Below, piece after piece: positions 24,961-40,193 of a stretch of 64,000 nucleotides of DNA. The translations under genes and the position numbers were made by a program. Positions within the stretch are counted from its first letter, which is position 1; each line of letters starts with the position of its first letter. The stretch is from CAZVYJ01 sp964631565 (lineage in GTDB: Bacteria; Planctomycetota; Phycisphaerae; SM23-33), in contig CAZVYJ010000011.1 in assembly GCA_964631565.1 (NCBI GenBank), positions 1 through 64,000 of the forward strand. The letters are read 5' to 3'. The notes beneath the pieces were generated by a model that saw nothing but the letters and a program-made list of their open reading frames with translations, was not told the DNA's origin and did not search any database.

Positions 24961-25569
24961 CGCTTTAAATGGCTGCTTCGTGAGAAGCCTGGCCGGAAGG
25001 AAGCTTTTGATCACCGCCATCACCAGTATTATGAGAGCGATTGCCATCAATATTAATATGCCGACATTATTCAGACTTGTCGCCAGGTCCTCACTTTGAT
25101 TCGACATCATGATGGCGAGTCTGGGCAGTTGAAAAACAATATGTATTGACATCGTAATGAATGCGGCCGGCGCCGGGCTTTTTCTCGCCCATAGGGCGAG
25201 GCCCGTGAAGGCCATAGCCAACATGCCTGTGCCTCCGGCGTTTATCAGGATAACCAGGACATATTTGGCGCCATCCTGCCCGTGTATATGGGAAAGCTCA
25301 TTGAAAGCGAAAAAAAAGCTGACCAGTGAGCCTGTGGCCATCAGTATCGCGGCAGCCAGGATTATTTTAGAAACGGCGGAGGCTTTCTTCTGTTCACGTA
25401 GCTTCCTGGCCAGTTTTACGTTGATTTGCGAGGAGGTGGTTTCTGACGCCGTCGCAGCGGCGTCAAGCTCCTGGTCGGAAATATCCGCCATGATCCCGCC
25501 GCACTTTTCGCAAAAGGCGGCGCTAAGCCTGTTTTCACTCCCGCAGTGCGGACAATTGACTGTTGGCAT
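24901..25569 (-). CDS. Zinc-ribbon membrane protein (second of a tandem pair)
   Basis: The protein has 222 residues from the second ATG; GGGGAG lies about eight bases before it, and the ATG 15 bases upstream would place that sequence inside the gene. An N-terminal double CxxC ribbon (NCPHCG, then FCEKCGG) is followed by a hydrophilic linker and four hydrophobic segments. It is a paralogue of the preceding gene, from which it is separated by about 36 bases. The 3' end overlaps the end of eboE on the other strand. Function unknown; ribbon-plus-membrane proteins of this kind are common and poorly described. Confidence 0.75.
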   Translation of the reverse strand: MPTVNCPHCGSENRLSAAFCEKCGGIMADISDQELDAAATASETTSSQINVKLARKLREQKKASAVSKIILAAAILMATGSLVSFFFAFNELSHIHGQDGAKYVLVILINAGGTGMLAMAFTGLALWARKSPAPAAFITMSIHIVFQLPRLAIMMSNQSEDLATSLNNVGILILMAIALIILVMAVIKSFLPARLLTKQPFKALQLVENPAVLGRDRLGDVG

Positions 25570-25605
25570 GCTTTTGCTCCCCATAAAAAGTTTGCGGTTG
25601 CAGCT

Positions 25606-26190
25606 TCATCCGGCCGATTTTGGATCAGCGTCACCTTTGGATTGCCTTTGTCCTATGCTGCTGATTGCGACTGCCCATACCAAGACCATTAAAAGGACAA
25701 TCGCCCAAAAATTTTCTCCACTACCTGTCTGTATTTCGGATTCTCTGGTCCATTTCCTGGCAATGACAATGAACCTGGCCAGTTGAAATACGGCTCCAAT
25801 TATCAGTCCGCAGCATGAGGCGGCAAGCGGTTTTCTCCGAGCCCAGAAGGCCAGGCCTGTGAATGCGACGGCCAGGACGCCCATACCGCCGGCATCTGCA
25901 AGCAGAAACAATGCGTTCGCAACGTAATCGTTTTGAGTGGTTGTTTCTATATAGAAGCATTTGCTGGTAACAAGCAGGAAGTTTATAAGTGAAATTGCAA
26001 TACATATTGCCGCAGCAGCCGCTAAGGCGCATGGCGCCGCGCCGCGTCTTTTTGCTATCCTTCGTTGTATCGTGCCGGGCAACTCATCTGGCGCATATCG
26101 GAAGTCGGCACCGCAATTACTGCATACATCAACTTCAGCCGGGATTGGTTTGCCGCAATATGGACAGTCGAACTCTTCCGATCCTGGCAT
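25606..26190 (-). CDS. Zinc-ribbon membrane protein (first of a tandem pair)
   Basis: The protein has 194 residues from the second ATG, which again has GGGGAG at a good distance; the first ATG at 26205 has no ribosome binding site. The ribbon has FDCPYCG and DVCSNCG, the linker has a basic stretch RRIAKRRG, and four hydrophobic segments follow. LADAGGMGVLAVAFTGLAFW matches INAGGTGMLAMAFTGLALW of the neighbour, which shows the duplication. Function unknown. Confidence 0.75.
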   Translation of the reverse strand: MPGSEEFDCPYCGKPIPAEVDVCSNCGADFRYAPDELPGTIQRRIAKRRGAAPCALAAAAAICIAISLINFLLVTSKCFYIETTTQNDYVANALFLLADAGGMGVLAVAFTGLAFWARRKPLAASCCGLIIGAVFQLARFIVIARKWTRESEIQTGSGENFWAIVLLMVLVWAVAISSIGQRQSKGDADPKSAG

Positions 26191-26206
26191 TTTTGTGCTC
26201 CCCATA

Positions 26207-26528
26207 AGTTAAAAGTTACAATTTCTGCGGCCGACTTCCCGTTAAACCTGAGACTTGAATTGTGCTGACGGGGAGAGTTTACCGCCATTACGCCCCGTTG
26301 CAAACAAGAAGTTTTGGATACTTCAGGGTATACCGGCAGTTATGACGGGGCAGGCGGTTTCGGCGGGAGAAAGCTTTTCTGGAACAGTGTTCGGCAGTGG
26401 CAAGCGGACTGGGTGGGACTGCGGCCTTTCGGCCTTTTATAAGTGACGGTTTGCCGCGGCCCTTACGGGAAGCGGCGGGGCGGTTAATTCCCTGAATTAA
26501 AAAAGTTGCGCAATATGCCAAAAACCTT
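26207..26528. other. Noncoding spacer upstream of the tRNA-tuf promoter
   Basis: No convincing gene. GGCCTTTCGGCC at about 26421-26432 is followed by TTTTAT and could be a weak terminator for transcription from the left. A 94-codon minus-strand frame here has unlikely composition. Confidence 0.5.
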
Positions 26529-26556
26529 TTGACACCCTTTTGGGGAAATGTATAGT
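26529..26556 (+). promoter_or_regulatory. Promoter of the tRNA-Thr/tuf operon
   Basis: TTGACA (26529-26534), 16 bases, TATAGT (26551-26556): a near-consensus sigma70 promoter 90 bases before the tRNA. Confidence 0.85.
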
Positions 26557-26646
26557 AAACGGTCCGTTTCACGCGGCGATGGTGGCGGTGTACCCATACA
26601 CGTTAGTGTAGTTAAGTCGCTTGCGCGCCTCAGTTGCACGTGAGGT

Positions 26647-26718
<72 letters not shown>

Positions 26719-26907
26719 TTGTTGACGGAACGGGTCGTTCGGCCGGCGACGTGAGCCTGCCGGGCGGCATGTTTTGTTTTGGTTTGTTGGGTGAACGACG
26801 CTGACGTCCGGCGCGGCCGGCGGAATTCGGCAGCGGCGGGCGATTTCCCAACTCGGAAATACACAGGAACAGTTGACACAGAATACGGCAAAAAGAGGAG
26901 CACGATA

Positions 26908-28113
<1,206 letters not shown>

Positions 28114-28119
28114 TACCCG

Positions 28120-28287
28120 ATGGCCAAGTCGAAGGCCCGTGAATACGTATGGCTTCAGTGCGGCGACTGCGGTTCGCTGAACTACAGGACCGACGTCCGC
28201 GTGACGGGCGGCGCGCCCAAGCTCTCGATGAACAAATATTGTCCTCGCGAGCGCAAGCACACGACGCACAAGCTTAAGAGAAAATAA
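28120..28287 (+). CDS. rpmG: 50S ribosomal protein L33
   Basis: The protein has 55 residues (MAKSKAREYVWLQCGDCG, then NYRTDVRVT and a Lys/Arg-rich end). The CxxC pair and the KYCPRERKHTTHKLKRK-type tail are typical of L33, though only three Cys are present. It starts six bases after the tuf stop, the common tuf-rpmG-secE arrangement. Confidence 0.95.
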   Translation: MAKSKAREYVWLQCGDCGSLNYRTDVRVTGGAPKLSMNKYCPRERKHTTHKLKRK

Positions 28288-28340
28288 CGCATAACCAGCC
28301 CCGGTCCGCGGGCCTACCCCGTCCGCTGTCTGAGGGTGAT

Positions 28341-28413
<73 letters not shown>

Positions 28414-28499
28414 ATGAGTGCGGCGAGGAAGGCTGTCGAACCCATGGGACATGCGGTGCCGACCGGCTCGGCGCCATAGAGAATAAAGGACCACGGATC

Positions 28500-28895
28500 G
28501 TGTCAAAGCTGCATTGGTACAAAAAGGGACAGGGCAAGTATACGCGAAGCGTCACGTTCATAAGCGTGATGGCTCTGACGATGCTTGGCGCTGCGGCCCT
28601 CAGCAACCAGCTGCGAACCGTATTCAACAGCGCTTATCTGCAGTTCGGCATCCCCACCGCGGTGGTGCTGCTGATGGCGATGTTCATGTTCTGGATGGTG
28701 AACAGGCCGAAAACCGCGGACTTCCTTATCGCCACCGAAGGCGAGATGAAGAAGGTTTCCTGGTCCAACAGGAAAGAAGTAGTCGGCTCGACCAAGGTCG
28801 TCATCGTTACGACGTTCATGCTGGCGGCGATTCTGTTCGCCGTGGACATGGCGTTTACGGTCTTGTTCAGGGCGATTGGAATTTCCGGCACCTAA
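28500..28895 (+). CDS. secE: Preprotein translocase subunit SecE
   Basis: The protein has 131 residues from GTG at 28500, with AAAGGA upstream. Three hydrophobic segments (about 19-37, 47-67, 102-127) make it longer than the single-helix form. The conserved amphipathic motif EMKKVSWSNRKEVVGSTKVV precedes the last helix and contacts SecY. It forms the SecYE channel core in the inner membrane. nusG follows, the classic order. Confidence 0.93.
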   Translation: MSKLHWYKKGQGKYTRSVTFISVMALTMLGAAALSNQLRTVFNSAYLQFGIPTAVVLLMAMFMFWMVNRPKTADFLIATEGEMKKVSWSNRKEVVGSTKVVIVTTFMLAAILFAVDMAFTVLFRAIGISGT

Positions 28896-28932
28896 GACAC
28901 GAAGACCGTTTTTGAGAAGAGAGAAAATCACC

Positions 28933-29484
28933 ATGGCCCAACGCTGGTATGTCTTGCGAGTCGCTTCCAACAGGGAGCAGCAAGTGCGCGATGCGCTTGA
29001 GCGCAAGGTGAAAATAGAAGGGCTTGATAACAAAATCGGGCGTATTCTTGTGCCGACAGAGCGATGCCCGGCCCCGCGAGGGCGCAGCACCAAGAAGGTT
29101 GTCGACCGCAAGATGTATCCCGGATATGTCTTCATCGAGATGGATCTGGAGGAAGACGGCAGCATCGACGAGAAGGCGTGGTTCCTCATAAAGGAAACCG
29201 CCGGCGTCGGCGACTTCATCGGTTCGGGCGGAAAGCCCACCGCGATGAAGCAGAGCGACGTAGACAAAATGTTGATGCAGATCGAAAAGGCCGAGGTCGG
29301 CGCGCCGGTCTCCGTGGCGTTCAAGCAGGGAGACCAGGTGAAAATCAAGGAAGGCGCGTTCGAGAACTTCGACGGTATTGTCGAAGAGGTTCTGCCTGAC
29401 CGCGGCCTGATTAGAGTAACCGTTACGATATTCGGCCGGGCGACACCGGTCGAGTTGGAGTACTGGCAGGTTGAGCAGGCCTGA
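28933..29484 (+). CDS. nusG: Transcription termination/antitermination protein NusG
   Basis: The protein has 183 residues. The NGN domain begins RWYVLRVASNRE and contains MYPGYVFIEMDL; the KOW domain near residue 135 has FKQGDQVKIKEGAFENFDGIVEEV. NusG bridges the RNA polymerase clamp and couples transcription with ribosomes or Rho. The chosen ATG aligns with the family start; the frame is open a little upstream into the secE end. Confidence 0.96.
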   Translation: MAQRWYVLRVASNREQQVRDALERKVKIEGLDNKIGRILVPTERCPAPRGRSTKKVVDRKMYPGYVFIEMDLEEDGSIDEKAWFLIKETAGVGDFIGSGGKPTAMKQSDVDKMLMQIEKAEVGAPVSVAFKQGDQVKIKEGAFENFDGIVEEVLPDRGLIRVTVTIFGRATPVELEYWQVEQA

Positions 29485-29549
29485 CGGCCATCTGTAAATG
29501 TAAAAGCTCTCTTGCCGTCCGTTAGTCACAGCTTTTTACGAGACCCAAA

Positions 29550-29975
29550 ATGGCGAAGAAACTTGTAGCAAAAATCAAACTTCAGGCTCCCGGCGGGCAG
29601 GCGACCCCGGCCCCCCCGATAGGTCCCGCGCTGGGCCAGCATAACGTCAATATCGGGCAGTTCGTCTCGCAGTTCAATGAGGCCACCAAGGAATACAAGG
29701 GCACGCCCATTCCGGTGGAAATCTCCGTTTATGCGGACAAGACGTTTTCCTTCATCTGCAAGAGTCCGCCGGCTGCGGCGTTGCTGAAAGAGGCCGCCCA
29801 GGTGGCCAAAGGCTCCGGCATGCCTAACAAGGAAAAGGTCGGCACGGTGACGAAGGAGCAGATCCGCCAGATTGCTGAGAAGAAGAAGGCGGACTTGAAT
29901 GCGTTCGATATCGACAAGGCGTGCAGGCTTATTGAAGGCACCGCACGCAGCATGGGTATCACGGTAGAGCAGTAA
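29550..29975 (+). CDS. rplK: 50S ribosomal protein L11
   Basis: The protein has 141 residues, standard length. PAPPIGPALGQ at 21-31 and the C-terminal GTARSMGI are family marks. L11 binds the GTPase-associated 23S rRNA region with L10/L12. First gene of the rplKAJL group, 65 bases after nusG. Confidence 0.98.
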   Translation: MAKKLVAKIKLQAPGGQATPAPPIGPALGQHNVNIGQFVSQFNEATKEYKGTPIPVEISVYADKTFSFICKSPPAAALLKEAAQVAKGSGMPNKEKVGTVTKEQIRQIAEKKKADLNAFDIDKACRLIEGTARSMGITVEQ

Positions 29976-30103
29976 GCGACTTTGCGGACCGGTTCCGCCG
30001 TCGCAAAACGACGGTGTGGGCGCCGACCGAAATGTGTGAAATAAATGCCTGACCACGGGCGAGAACAGTGGGAGTTCCGGCAGAGAACGAAAAGGATGCA
30101 ATA

Positions 30104-30787
30104 ATGGGAAAAAGAATCAGCAAGCGCTTCAGGCAAGCCCTCGAAAAAGTCCCCAAGGGCAAAGTGCAGATACCCGAAGCAGTGGAAATCATCAAGACCT
30201 TCAACACCACCAAGTTTGACCAGACGATTGAGCTGGTTCTTCATCTTGGTATCGACCCGAAGCAGGTTGACCAGCAGCTTCGCGGGTCGATTTCGCTGCC
30301 GCACGGCCTGGGCGTCAGCAGGAAGGTCATCGCATTCTGCAGCGGTCCGGATATTGACAAGGCCAAGGCCGCCGGCGCTGTCGAGGCGGGCGCGGACGAG
30401 CTTATCAGGAAGGTCAACGACGGGTGGCTTGACTTCGACGTCGCCGTCGCCACGCCCGCGATGATGAAGAGCGTCTCCAAGCTTGGCCGCGTGCTCGGCC
30501 CGCAGGGCAAGATGCCGTCGCCGAAGGCCGGCACGGTCCAGCCCGATGTCGAGAAGGCCGTGAAGGAATTCGTAGCCGGCAAGGTGGAATTCCGCAACGA
30601 CGACGGCGGCAATATCCACATCCCGGTCGGCAAGATGAGCTTTGAAGCCAAGGCTCTCGTCGAGAACGTTGAAGCATTTTATAACTTCGTCAAAAAACAC
30701 AAACCGACGACCGCGAAGGGCACATACATCAAGAAGATGTGCCTCTCGGCCACAATGTCGCCGTCGGTCCGTATAGAGACAGCATAA
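30104..30787 (+). CDS. rplA: 50S ribosomal protein L1
   Basis: The protein has 227 residues from ATG 30104 (MGKRISKRFRQ), preceded by AAAGGA; an in-frame upstream extension lacks family similarity. LGRVLGPQGKMPSPKAGT is the conserved RNA-binding segment. L1 forms the mobile stalk at the E site and in many bacteria represses its own operon. Confidence 0.97.
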   Translation: MGKRISKRFRQALEKVPKGKVQIPEAVEIIKTFNTTKFDQTIELVLHLGIDPKQVDQQLRGSISLPHGLGVSRKVIAFCSGPDIDKAKAAGAVEAGADELIRKVNDGWLDFDVAVATPAMMKSVSKLGRVLGPQGKMPSPKAGTVQPDVEKAVKEFVAGKVEFRNDDGGNIHIPVGKMSFEAKALVENVEAFYNFVKKHKPTTAKGTYIKKMCLSATMSPSVRIETA

Positions 30788-30802
30788 TCGCGAAGGTGCG
30801 CT

Positions 30803-31372
30803 ATGAGTAAACCGATAAAAGAATTAGTCCGCAAGGAACTCATCAAGAGGCTGGAAGGCGTCACCTCGATGGCGGTTGTCAGCTTCATGGGTGTGGATGC
30901 AATAACCAATCACCGCATTCGCGGCCGCCTTCGCGGCAAGGGTATCGCGGTTTCGGTGGTCAAGAACTCGCTGGCGAAGCAGGCGTTCAAGGAACTTGGT
31001 ATCGAGAACGCCTCCGAAATGCTTGACGGTCCCTGCGCGGTAGCCTACGGCTCCGACAGCGTCGTCACCGTCGTCCGAGAACTTCTGAATATACAGAAGG
31101 ACGATGCTCCGATGCTTACCGTCAAGGCCGCTCTGCTTGACGGGCAGATATTTGGCGCCGACCGCATCGAAGAGCTGAGCAAGTATCCGACCCGCGAGGA
31201 AGCGATAGCCAAGGTGCTCCAGAGCATCCTCTCGCCGGGCAGGAAGCTGGCAGCGTGCCTTATCGGCCCGGGCAGCAGGATTGCCGGCATCCTTAAGACA
31301 ATCGAGGAAAAGGGCGGAAAGGGCGGCGATTCGGTCCCGGCAGCAGAAGCGCCGGCGACTGAAGGCCAGTAA
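30803..31372 (+). CDS. rplJ: 50S ribosomal protein L10
   Basis: The protein has 189 residues. VVSFMGVDAITNHRIRGRLR and VVKNSLAKQAF are family landmarks. It is the base of the L12 stalk. It starts 15 bases after rplA, so no classical L10 leader structure fits upstream. The Ala/Glu-rich tail is longer than usual. Confidence 0.96.
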   Translation: MSKPIKELVRKELIKRLEGVTSMAVVSFMGVDAITNHRIRGRLRGKGIAVSVVKNSLAKQAFKELGIENASEMLDGPCAVAYGSDSVVTVVRELLNIQKDDAPMLTVKAALLDGQIFGADRIEELSKYPTREEAIAKVLQSILSPGRKLAACLIGPGSRIAGILKTIEEKGGKGGDSVPAAEAPATEGQ

Positions 31373-31485
31373 AACGAAATTATAACCGGCCGCAGATTGG
31401 GTCCGAATTGCTCGGGCTTAAATGACGCCAGCGGGGCGTCGCCTATCAGGCCGATTGTTTGACGCAGAGTTTGGAGTTTACAGAA

Positions 31486-31896
31486 ATGTCAGAAGAAGCA
31501 ACCAAGGGATTCGCAGAAGAAATCAAGACGCTTGGCGACAAGATCGTCGGCCTGACCCTTAAAGAGGCCGTTGACCTTGCTGCATACCTGAAGGAAACCT
31601 ATAACATCGAGCCCGCAGCGGGCGGCGCAGTCATGGTTGCCGGTCCGGCAGCCGGAAGCGCAGGCGAAGCCGCAGCGGAAGAGAAGACCGAGTTCGACGT
31701 TATCCTCAAGACGGCAGGCGACAAGAAGATCCAGGTCATCAAGGCCGTCCGTGCCATCACGAATCTGGGCCTCAAGGAAGCAAAAGATCTTGTCGAAGGC
31801 GCCCCCAAAACAATCAAAGAAGGTGTCTCCAAGGCAGAAGCCGAAGAAGCCAAGAAGCAGCTGGAAGAAGCCGGCGGCACCGTCGAGATCAAGTAA
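31486..31896 (+). CDS. rplL: 50S ribosomal protein L7/L12
   Basis: The protein has 136 residues from ATG 31486. The N-terminal dimerisation part is followed by an Ala/Gly hinge (about 45-62) and the C-terminal domain EKTEFDVILKTAGDKKIQVIKAVR, with GLKEAKDLVEGAP, which recruits translation GTPases. The 113-base gap to rplJ carries a small GACGCC/GGCGTC hairpin. Confidence 0.97.
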   Translation: MSEEATKGFAEEIKTLGDKIVGLTLKEAVDLAAYLKETYNIEPAAGGAVMVAGPAAGSAGEAAAEEKTEFDVILKTAGDKKIQVIKAVRAITNLGLKEAKDLVEGAPKTIKEGVSKAEAEEAKKQLEEAGGTVEIK

Positions 31897-31927
31897 GATA
31901 CTGGTTAACAGAGACAATCAATGCAGC

Positions 31928-31955
31928 CCCATCCGCCCCTTATGGGGCGGATGGG
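31928..31955 (+). promoter_or_regulatory. Strong hairpin between rplL and rpoB
   Basis: CCCATCCGCCCC and GGGGCGGATGGG pair perfectly (12 bp) around TTAT. There is no T-run, so it is more likely an attenuator or RNase processing site than a full terminator. In many bacteria this junction tunes rpoB against ribosomal protein synthesis. Confidence 0.7.
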
Positions 31956-32085
31956 CGAAAAACCCGCCCGAATTTGCGGAAGGCAAGTTCGTCGGGATTT
32001 TCCTGCTTATAAACGGCGGCCGAAGCAGACAGTTACTTTTAACGCGGACATTGCTCAACGCTGAACGCACGATATTAATGAGGTC

Positions 32086-35000
32086 ATGGCCATGCTGAAA
32101 ATGGACCGGGTGAGGAATTTTTCCAAAGTTGGCGACGCTATCCAGGTTCCCAACCTTATCGACATCCAGCTGCTGAGTTACGAAAGATTCCTGCAGGTCG
32201 ATGTCGCTCCCGAAAAACGCAAGGGCGAGGGACTTGAAGGCCTGCTGAGGGAGATATTCCCGATCGTCAGCTATGACGAGCAGAATACGCTGGAATATCT
32301 CGGTTACGAACTCGGCGAGCCGCGGTATACCGTTCAGGAATGCCGCGACCTGAAGCTTACCTACGGCCGGCCGTTCCGCATCCGATGCAGGCTCGTCCGC
32401 AAGGAATGCAAGGAAGTCCTGGAAGAGAGCATCTACATCGGCGAAGTGCCGATTATGATCGGCGGCGGCGAATTCATCATCAACGGCGCCGAACGCGTCA
32501 TAGTTTCGCAGCTGCACCGCTCGCCGGGCGTCGACTTTACAGTCGAAATGCAGGAATCCGACCGCCCGCTGCACGGCGGCAGAATCATCCCCGAACGCGG
32601 CAGCTGGATCGAACTGGCCGTCACGAAGAAAGATTCGCTCTCGATGCGAATCGACCAGTCCGGGAAGATTCCCGCGACCATGTTCCTCCGCGCGATGGAC
32701 CCGAAATACTCCACCGATGCCGATATCATCCGCGAGTTCTACGAAACCAAGCAGGTGTCTGCCGCTCAGCTTCGTCCCCAGATGCACCTCGTCGAGGCGT
32801 TTGTGGACCCCGACACTGGCGAGGAAGCCGTCCCCGCCGGCGGCCAGATAGGCGAAGCTCTGACGAGAATCGTTTCCTCGAAGATCAAAAAATTCGAAGT
32901 CGTCGAGAAGCCCGGTGATCCGCTGATTCTCAATACACTGTCCGAGGATCCGTCGGACAGTCACGAAAACGCGCTGCTCCGCATTTATATGAGGCTTCGC
33001 CCCGGCAACCCGCCGCAGCTTGAAAAGGCGAAGACCCTGTTCAACGAGAAATTCTACGACGAAAACCGCTACCGCCTTGGCAAGGTGGGGCGTTTCCGCA
33101 TAAACCGCAAGTTCAAACAGGACGTGCCGGAGTCCGTCATGACCCTGAGGGTCGAGGACTTCATGAACACGCTGAAATATATCGTCCGCCTCCGCGACGG
33201 GCAGGGCATGGTCGATGACATCGACCACCTCGGCAACCGCCGCCTGCGCACCATAGACGAGCTGGCGACTGAAGAACTTCGCAAGGGCTTCCTCAAGCTC
33301 CGCCGCACCGTCCAGGAACGCATGAGCATAAAGGACCCCAACGAAGTCACGAAAATCGCCGAACTGGTCAACTCCAAGAGCATTTCGTCGAGCATCGATT
33401 ACTTCTTCGGGCGAGGCGAACTCAGCCAGGTCGTCGACCAGCAGAACCCGCTGAGCCAGCTGACGCACGAGCGTCGTCTGTCGGCGCTGGGTCCGGGCGG
33501 TCTGAACCGCAAGCGTGCGGGCTTCGAAGTCCGCGACGTTCACATCAGCCACTACGGCCGCGTCTGCCCGATCGAAACGCCGGAAGGCAACAACATCGGC
33601 CTCATCACGTCGCTGAGCATTTACGGCGGCGTTGACGAGTATGGCTTCCTGACCACGCCTTACCGCAAGATTTCCCGCGGCAAGGCCACCGGCGAAATCG
33701 TATACCTCCGCGCCGACGAGGAAATGGAAAGCATTCTCGCTCCGTCCGACTGCCTGCAGAGCAGCCAGCGCAGCGAAACGCAGAAGCTGCCCGAAGGCCG
33801 CGTGCTCGCCAGAAACAAAGGCGAAGTAACGCTGGTCGACAGCAACGATGTCGAATACGTGGATATTTCCCCCAAGCAGACCGTCGGTATTTCGGCGGCG
33901 CTTATTCCGTTCCTTGAGCACGACGACGCAAACCGCGCCCTGATGGGTTCGAACATGCAGCGGCAGGCGGTTCCGCTCGTCAGGACCGAGCCGCCCATCG
34001 TGGCGACCGGCATGGAGACGTCGATTGTCGAGAACTCCGGCCTGGTCGTTTACGCGCGCAAGGCCGGGACGGTCACCTACGTTGACTCGGAGCGGATTAT
34101 CATCGACAACGCCGACGAGTACGAGCTGCGCAAGTTCGACAAGCTCAACGAACGCGCCTGCCTGAACCAGAAGCCCATCGTCAAGGAAGGCCAGCGCGTC
34201 AAGAAGGGCCAGATTATTGCCGACGGCTCGGCCTGCCATCATGGCGAGCTGGCGCTGGGCCGAAACGTGCTTGTGGCGTTCATGCCGTTCGACGGATACA
34301 ACTTCGAGGACGCCATCCTGATTTCGGAGCGGGTGGTGAAGGCCGACGCGTTCACGTCGATTCACCTCGAAGAATATGAAGTCGAAATCCGCGAAACCAA
34401 ACTTGGGCGCGAAGAATTCACGCGCGACATTCCGAACGTCTCGGAACGTGCGCTTCGCAACCTCGATGAAAACGGCGTGGTCCGCCTTGGAACGTTCGTC
34501 CAGCCCGGCGATATTCTCGTCGGCAAGGTCGCGCCGAAGTCCAAGAGCGAACTGACTCCGGAAGAAAAACTTCTGCATGCGATATTCGGCCGGGCCGGCG
34601 AAGACGTGAAAAACGACAGCCTCGAACTGCCCGCTGGCGAAGAAGGCGTCGTAGTCAACGCCAAGCGGTTCAGCCGCCGCATGCACATGACCGACGACCA
34701 GAAAAAGCAGCTCAAGCAGGACATGGCGAAGTATCGCGAAGGCATGCTGGCCAAGATGATAAAAATCTTCCGCCTGATGACCGACGAAATCAACAACGTC
34801 GTCGGCGCGCCGATGATCGACCCGACGACCCGCCAGAAAGTCGGCCAGAGCGACATCAACGCGGTTATCGCCGAGCAGATTGAAAACTTCAATCTCAAGT
34901 GGATCAAGGCCAAGAGCGACGCCGCCAGGCAGCAGGCCATAGGCATTTACGACCGCTACTGGCCGAGAATCAAGGCCATCGAGCACGAAATGAACCGTAA

Positions 35001-35856
35001 GCTCGACCACATGAAGCGCGGCGACGAGTTGCCTTCCGGCGTGCTTGAAATGGTGAAGGTCACCGTAGCCACCAAGCGCAAGCTGGGCGTCGGCGACAAG
35101 ATGGCCGGCCGTCACGGAAACAAGGGCGTCATTGCACGCATCATGCCGGAAGAGGACATGCCGTTCCTCGAAGACGGTACGCCCATCGATATCTGCCTGA
35201 ACCCGCTCGGTGTGCCCAGCCGTATGAACGTCGGACAGATTCTCGAAACCCACCTCGGCTGGGCTGCCGCGGTGCTCGGCTTCAAGGCGATCACACCGGT
35301 GTTCGACGGCGCAACCGAAGACGAGATATTCGGCTGCATCCGCGAGGCGAACGAGCACGTCCGACAGCGTCGGGCCGACACCGAAGTCGTCCGCAAGGCC
35401 GGCGAAACCGGCGAACTGCTGGTCGAGATGCCCGAAGACGGCAAGATTACCCTCTACGACGGCCGCACGGGCGAGCCGTTCGAGCAGAAGGTAACCGTCG
35501 GCTACATCTACATGAACAAACTGCACCACCTCGTCGACGAGAAGATTCACGCTCGTGCAACCGGCCCGTACTCGCTGATCACCCAGCAGCCGTTGGGCGG
35601 CAAGGCCCGCACCGGCGGCCAGAGGTTCGGCGAAATGGAAGTCTGGGGCCTGGAAGCATACGGCGCCAGCTACACGCTGCAGGAACTTCTCACCGTCAAG
35701 AGCGACGACGTGGAAGGCAGAACGAAAATTTACGAATCAATGGTCAAGGGCCAGAACACGCTCGAAGCCGGCACGCCGGTCAGTTTCGACGTGCTTTGCA
35801 ACGAACTTCGCGGCCTTGGTCTGAACATACAGCTTGAAAAGAAGAAACTTATCTAG
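32086..35856 (+). CDS. rpoB: DNA-directed RNA polymerase subunit beta
   Basis: The protein has 1256 residues and forms one side of the active-site cleft. Landmarks are SQLHRSPGVDF, the rifampicin region FFGRGELSQVVDQQNPLSQLTHERRLSALGPGGL (about 440-475), GYNFEDAILISE, and GRHGNKGVIARIMPEEDMP near 1007-1025. All rifampicin-contact residues I can place (Gln, Asp, His, Arg, Ser in that region) look like the sensitive type, except that detailed numbering was not checked. GAGG precedes ATG 32086; ATG 32092 is an alternative. Confidence 0.98.
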   Translation: MAMLKMDRVRNFSKVGDAIQVPNLIDIQLLSYERFLQVDVAPEKRKGEGLEGLLREIFPIVSYDEQNTLEYLGYELGEPRYTVQECRDLKLTYGRPFRIRCRLVRKECKEVLEESIYIGEVPIMIGGGEFIINGAERVIVSQLHRSPGVDFTVEMQESDRPLHGGRIIPERGSWIELAVTKKDSLSMRIDQSGKIPATMFLRAMDPKYSTDADIIREFYETKQVSAAQLRPQMHLVEAFVDPDTGEEAVPAGGQIGEALTRIVSSKIKKFEVVEKPGDPLILNTLSEDPSDSHENALLRIYMRLRPGNPPQLEKAKTLFNEKFYDENRYRLGKVGRFRINRKFKQDVPESVMTLRVEDFMNTLKYIVRLRDGQGMVDDIDHLGNRRLRTIDELATEELRKGFLKLRRTVQERMSIKDPNEVTKIAELVNSKSISSSIDYFFGRGELSQVVDQQNPLSQLTHERRLSALGPGGLNRKRAGFEVRDVHISHYGRVCPIETPEGNNIGLITSLSIYGGVDEYGFLTTPYRKISRGKATGEIVYLRADEEMESILAPSDCLQSSQRSETQKLPEGRVLARNKGEVTLVDSNDVEYVDISPKQTVGISAALIPFLEHDDANRALMGSNMQRQAVPLVRTEPPIVATGMETSIVENSGLVVYARKAGTVTYVDSERIIIDNADEYELRKFDKLNERACLNQKPIVKEGQRVKKGQIIADGSACHHGELALGRNVLVAFMPFDGYNFEDAILISERVVKADAFTSIHLEEYEVEIRETKLGREEFTRDIPNVSERALRNLDENGVVRLGTFVQPGDILVGKVAPKSKSELTPEEKLLHAIFGRAGEDVKNDSLELPAGEEGVVVNAKRFSRRMHMTDDQKKQLKQDMAKYREGMLAKMIKIFRLMTDEINNVVGAPMIDPTTRQKVGQSDINAVIAEQIENFNLKWIKAKSDAARQQAIGIYDRYWPRIKAIEHEMNRKLDHMKRGDELPSGVLEMVKVTVATKRKLGVGDKMAGRHGNKGVIARIMPEEDMPFLEDGTPIDICLNPLGVPSRMNVGQILETHLGWAAAVLGFKAITPVFDGATEDEIFGCIREANEHVRQRRADTEVVRKAGETGELLVEMPEDGKITLYDGRTGEPFEQKVTVGYIYMNKLHHLVDEKIHARATGPYSLITQQPLGGKARTGGQRFGEMEVWGLEAYGASYTLQELLTVKSDDVEGRTKIYESMVKGQNTLEAGTPVSFDVLCNELRGLGLNIQLEKKKLI

Positions 35857-35885
35857 CCTGGGCTACCCCTCGGGAGCAATGAAAC

Positions 35886-40191
<4,306 letters not shown>

Positions 40192-40193
<2 letters not shown>

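Noticed and set aside
26288..26572. 94-codon minus-strand frame before tRNA-Thr
   Set aside because: It runs over the probable promoter, has no ribosome binding site and no family resemblance.
30788..30802. L10 autoregulatory leader before rplJ
   Set aside because: Only 15 bases separate rplA and rplJ, too short for such a leader.
31918..35550. Very long minus-strand reading frame opposite rpoB
   Set aside because: It is a mirror of the codon bias of rpoB; no recognisable motif or start signal. The same applies to long minus-strand frames opposite rpoC, fusA and tuf.
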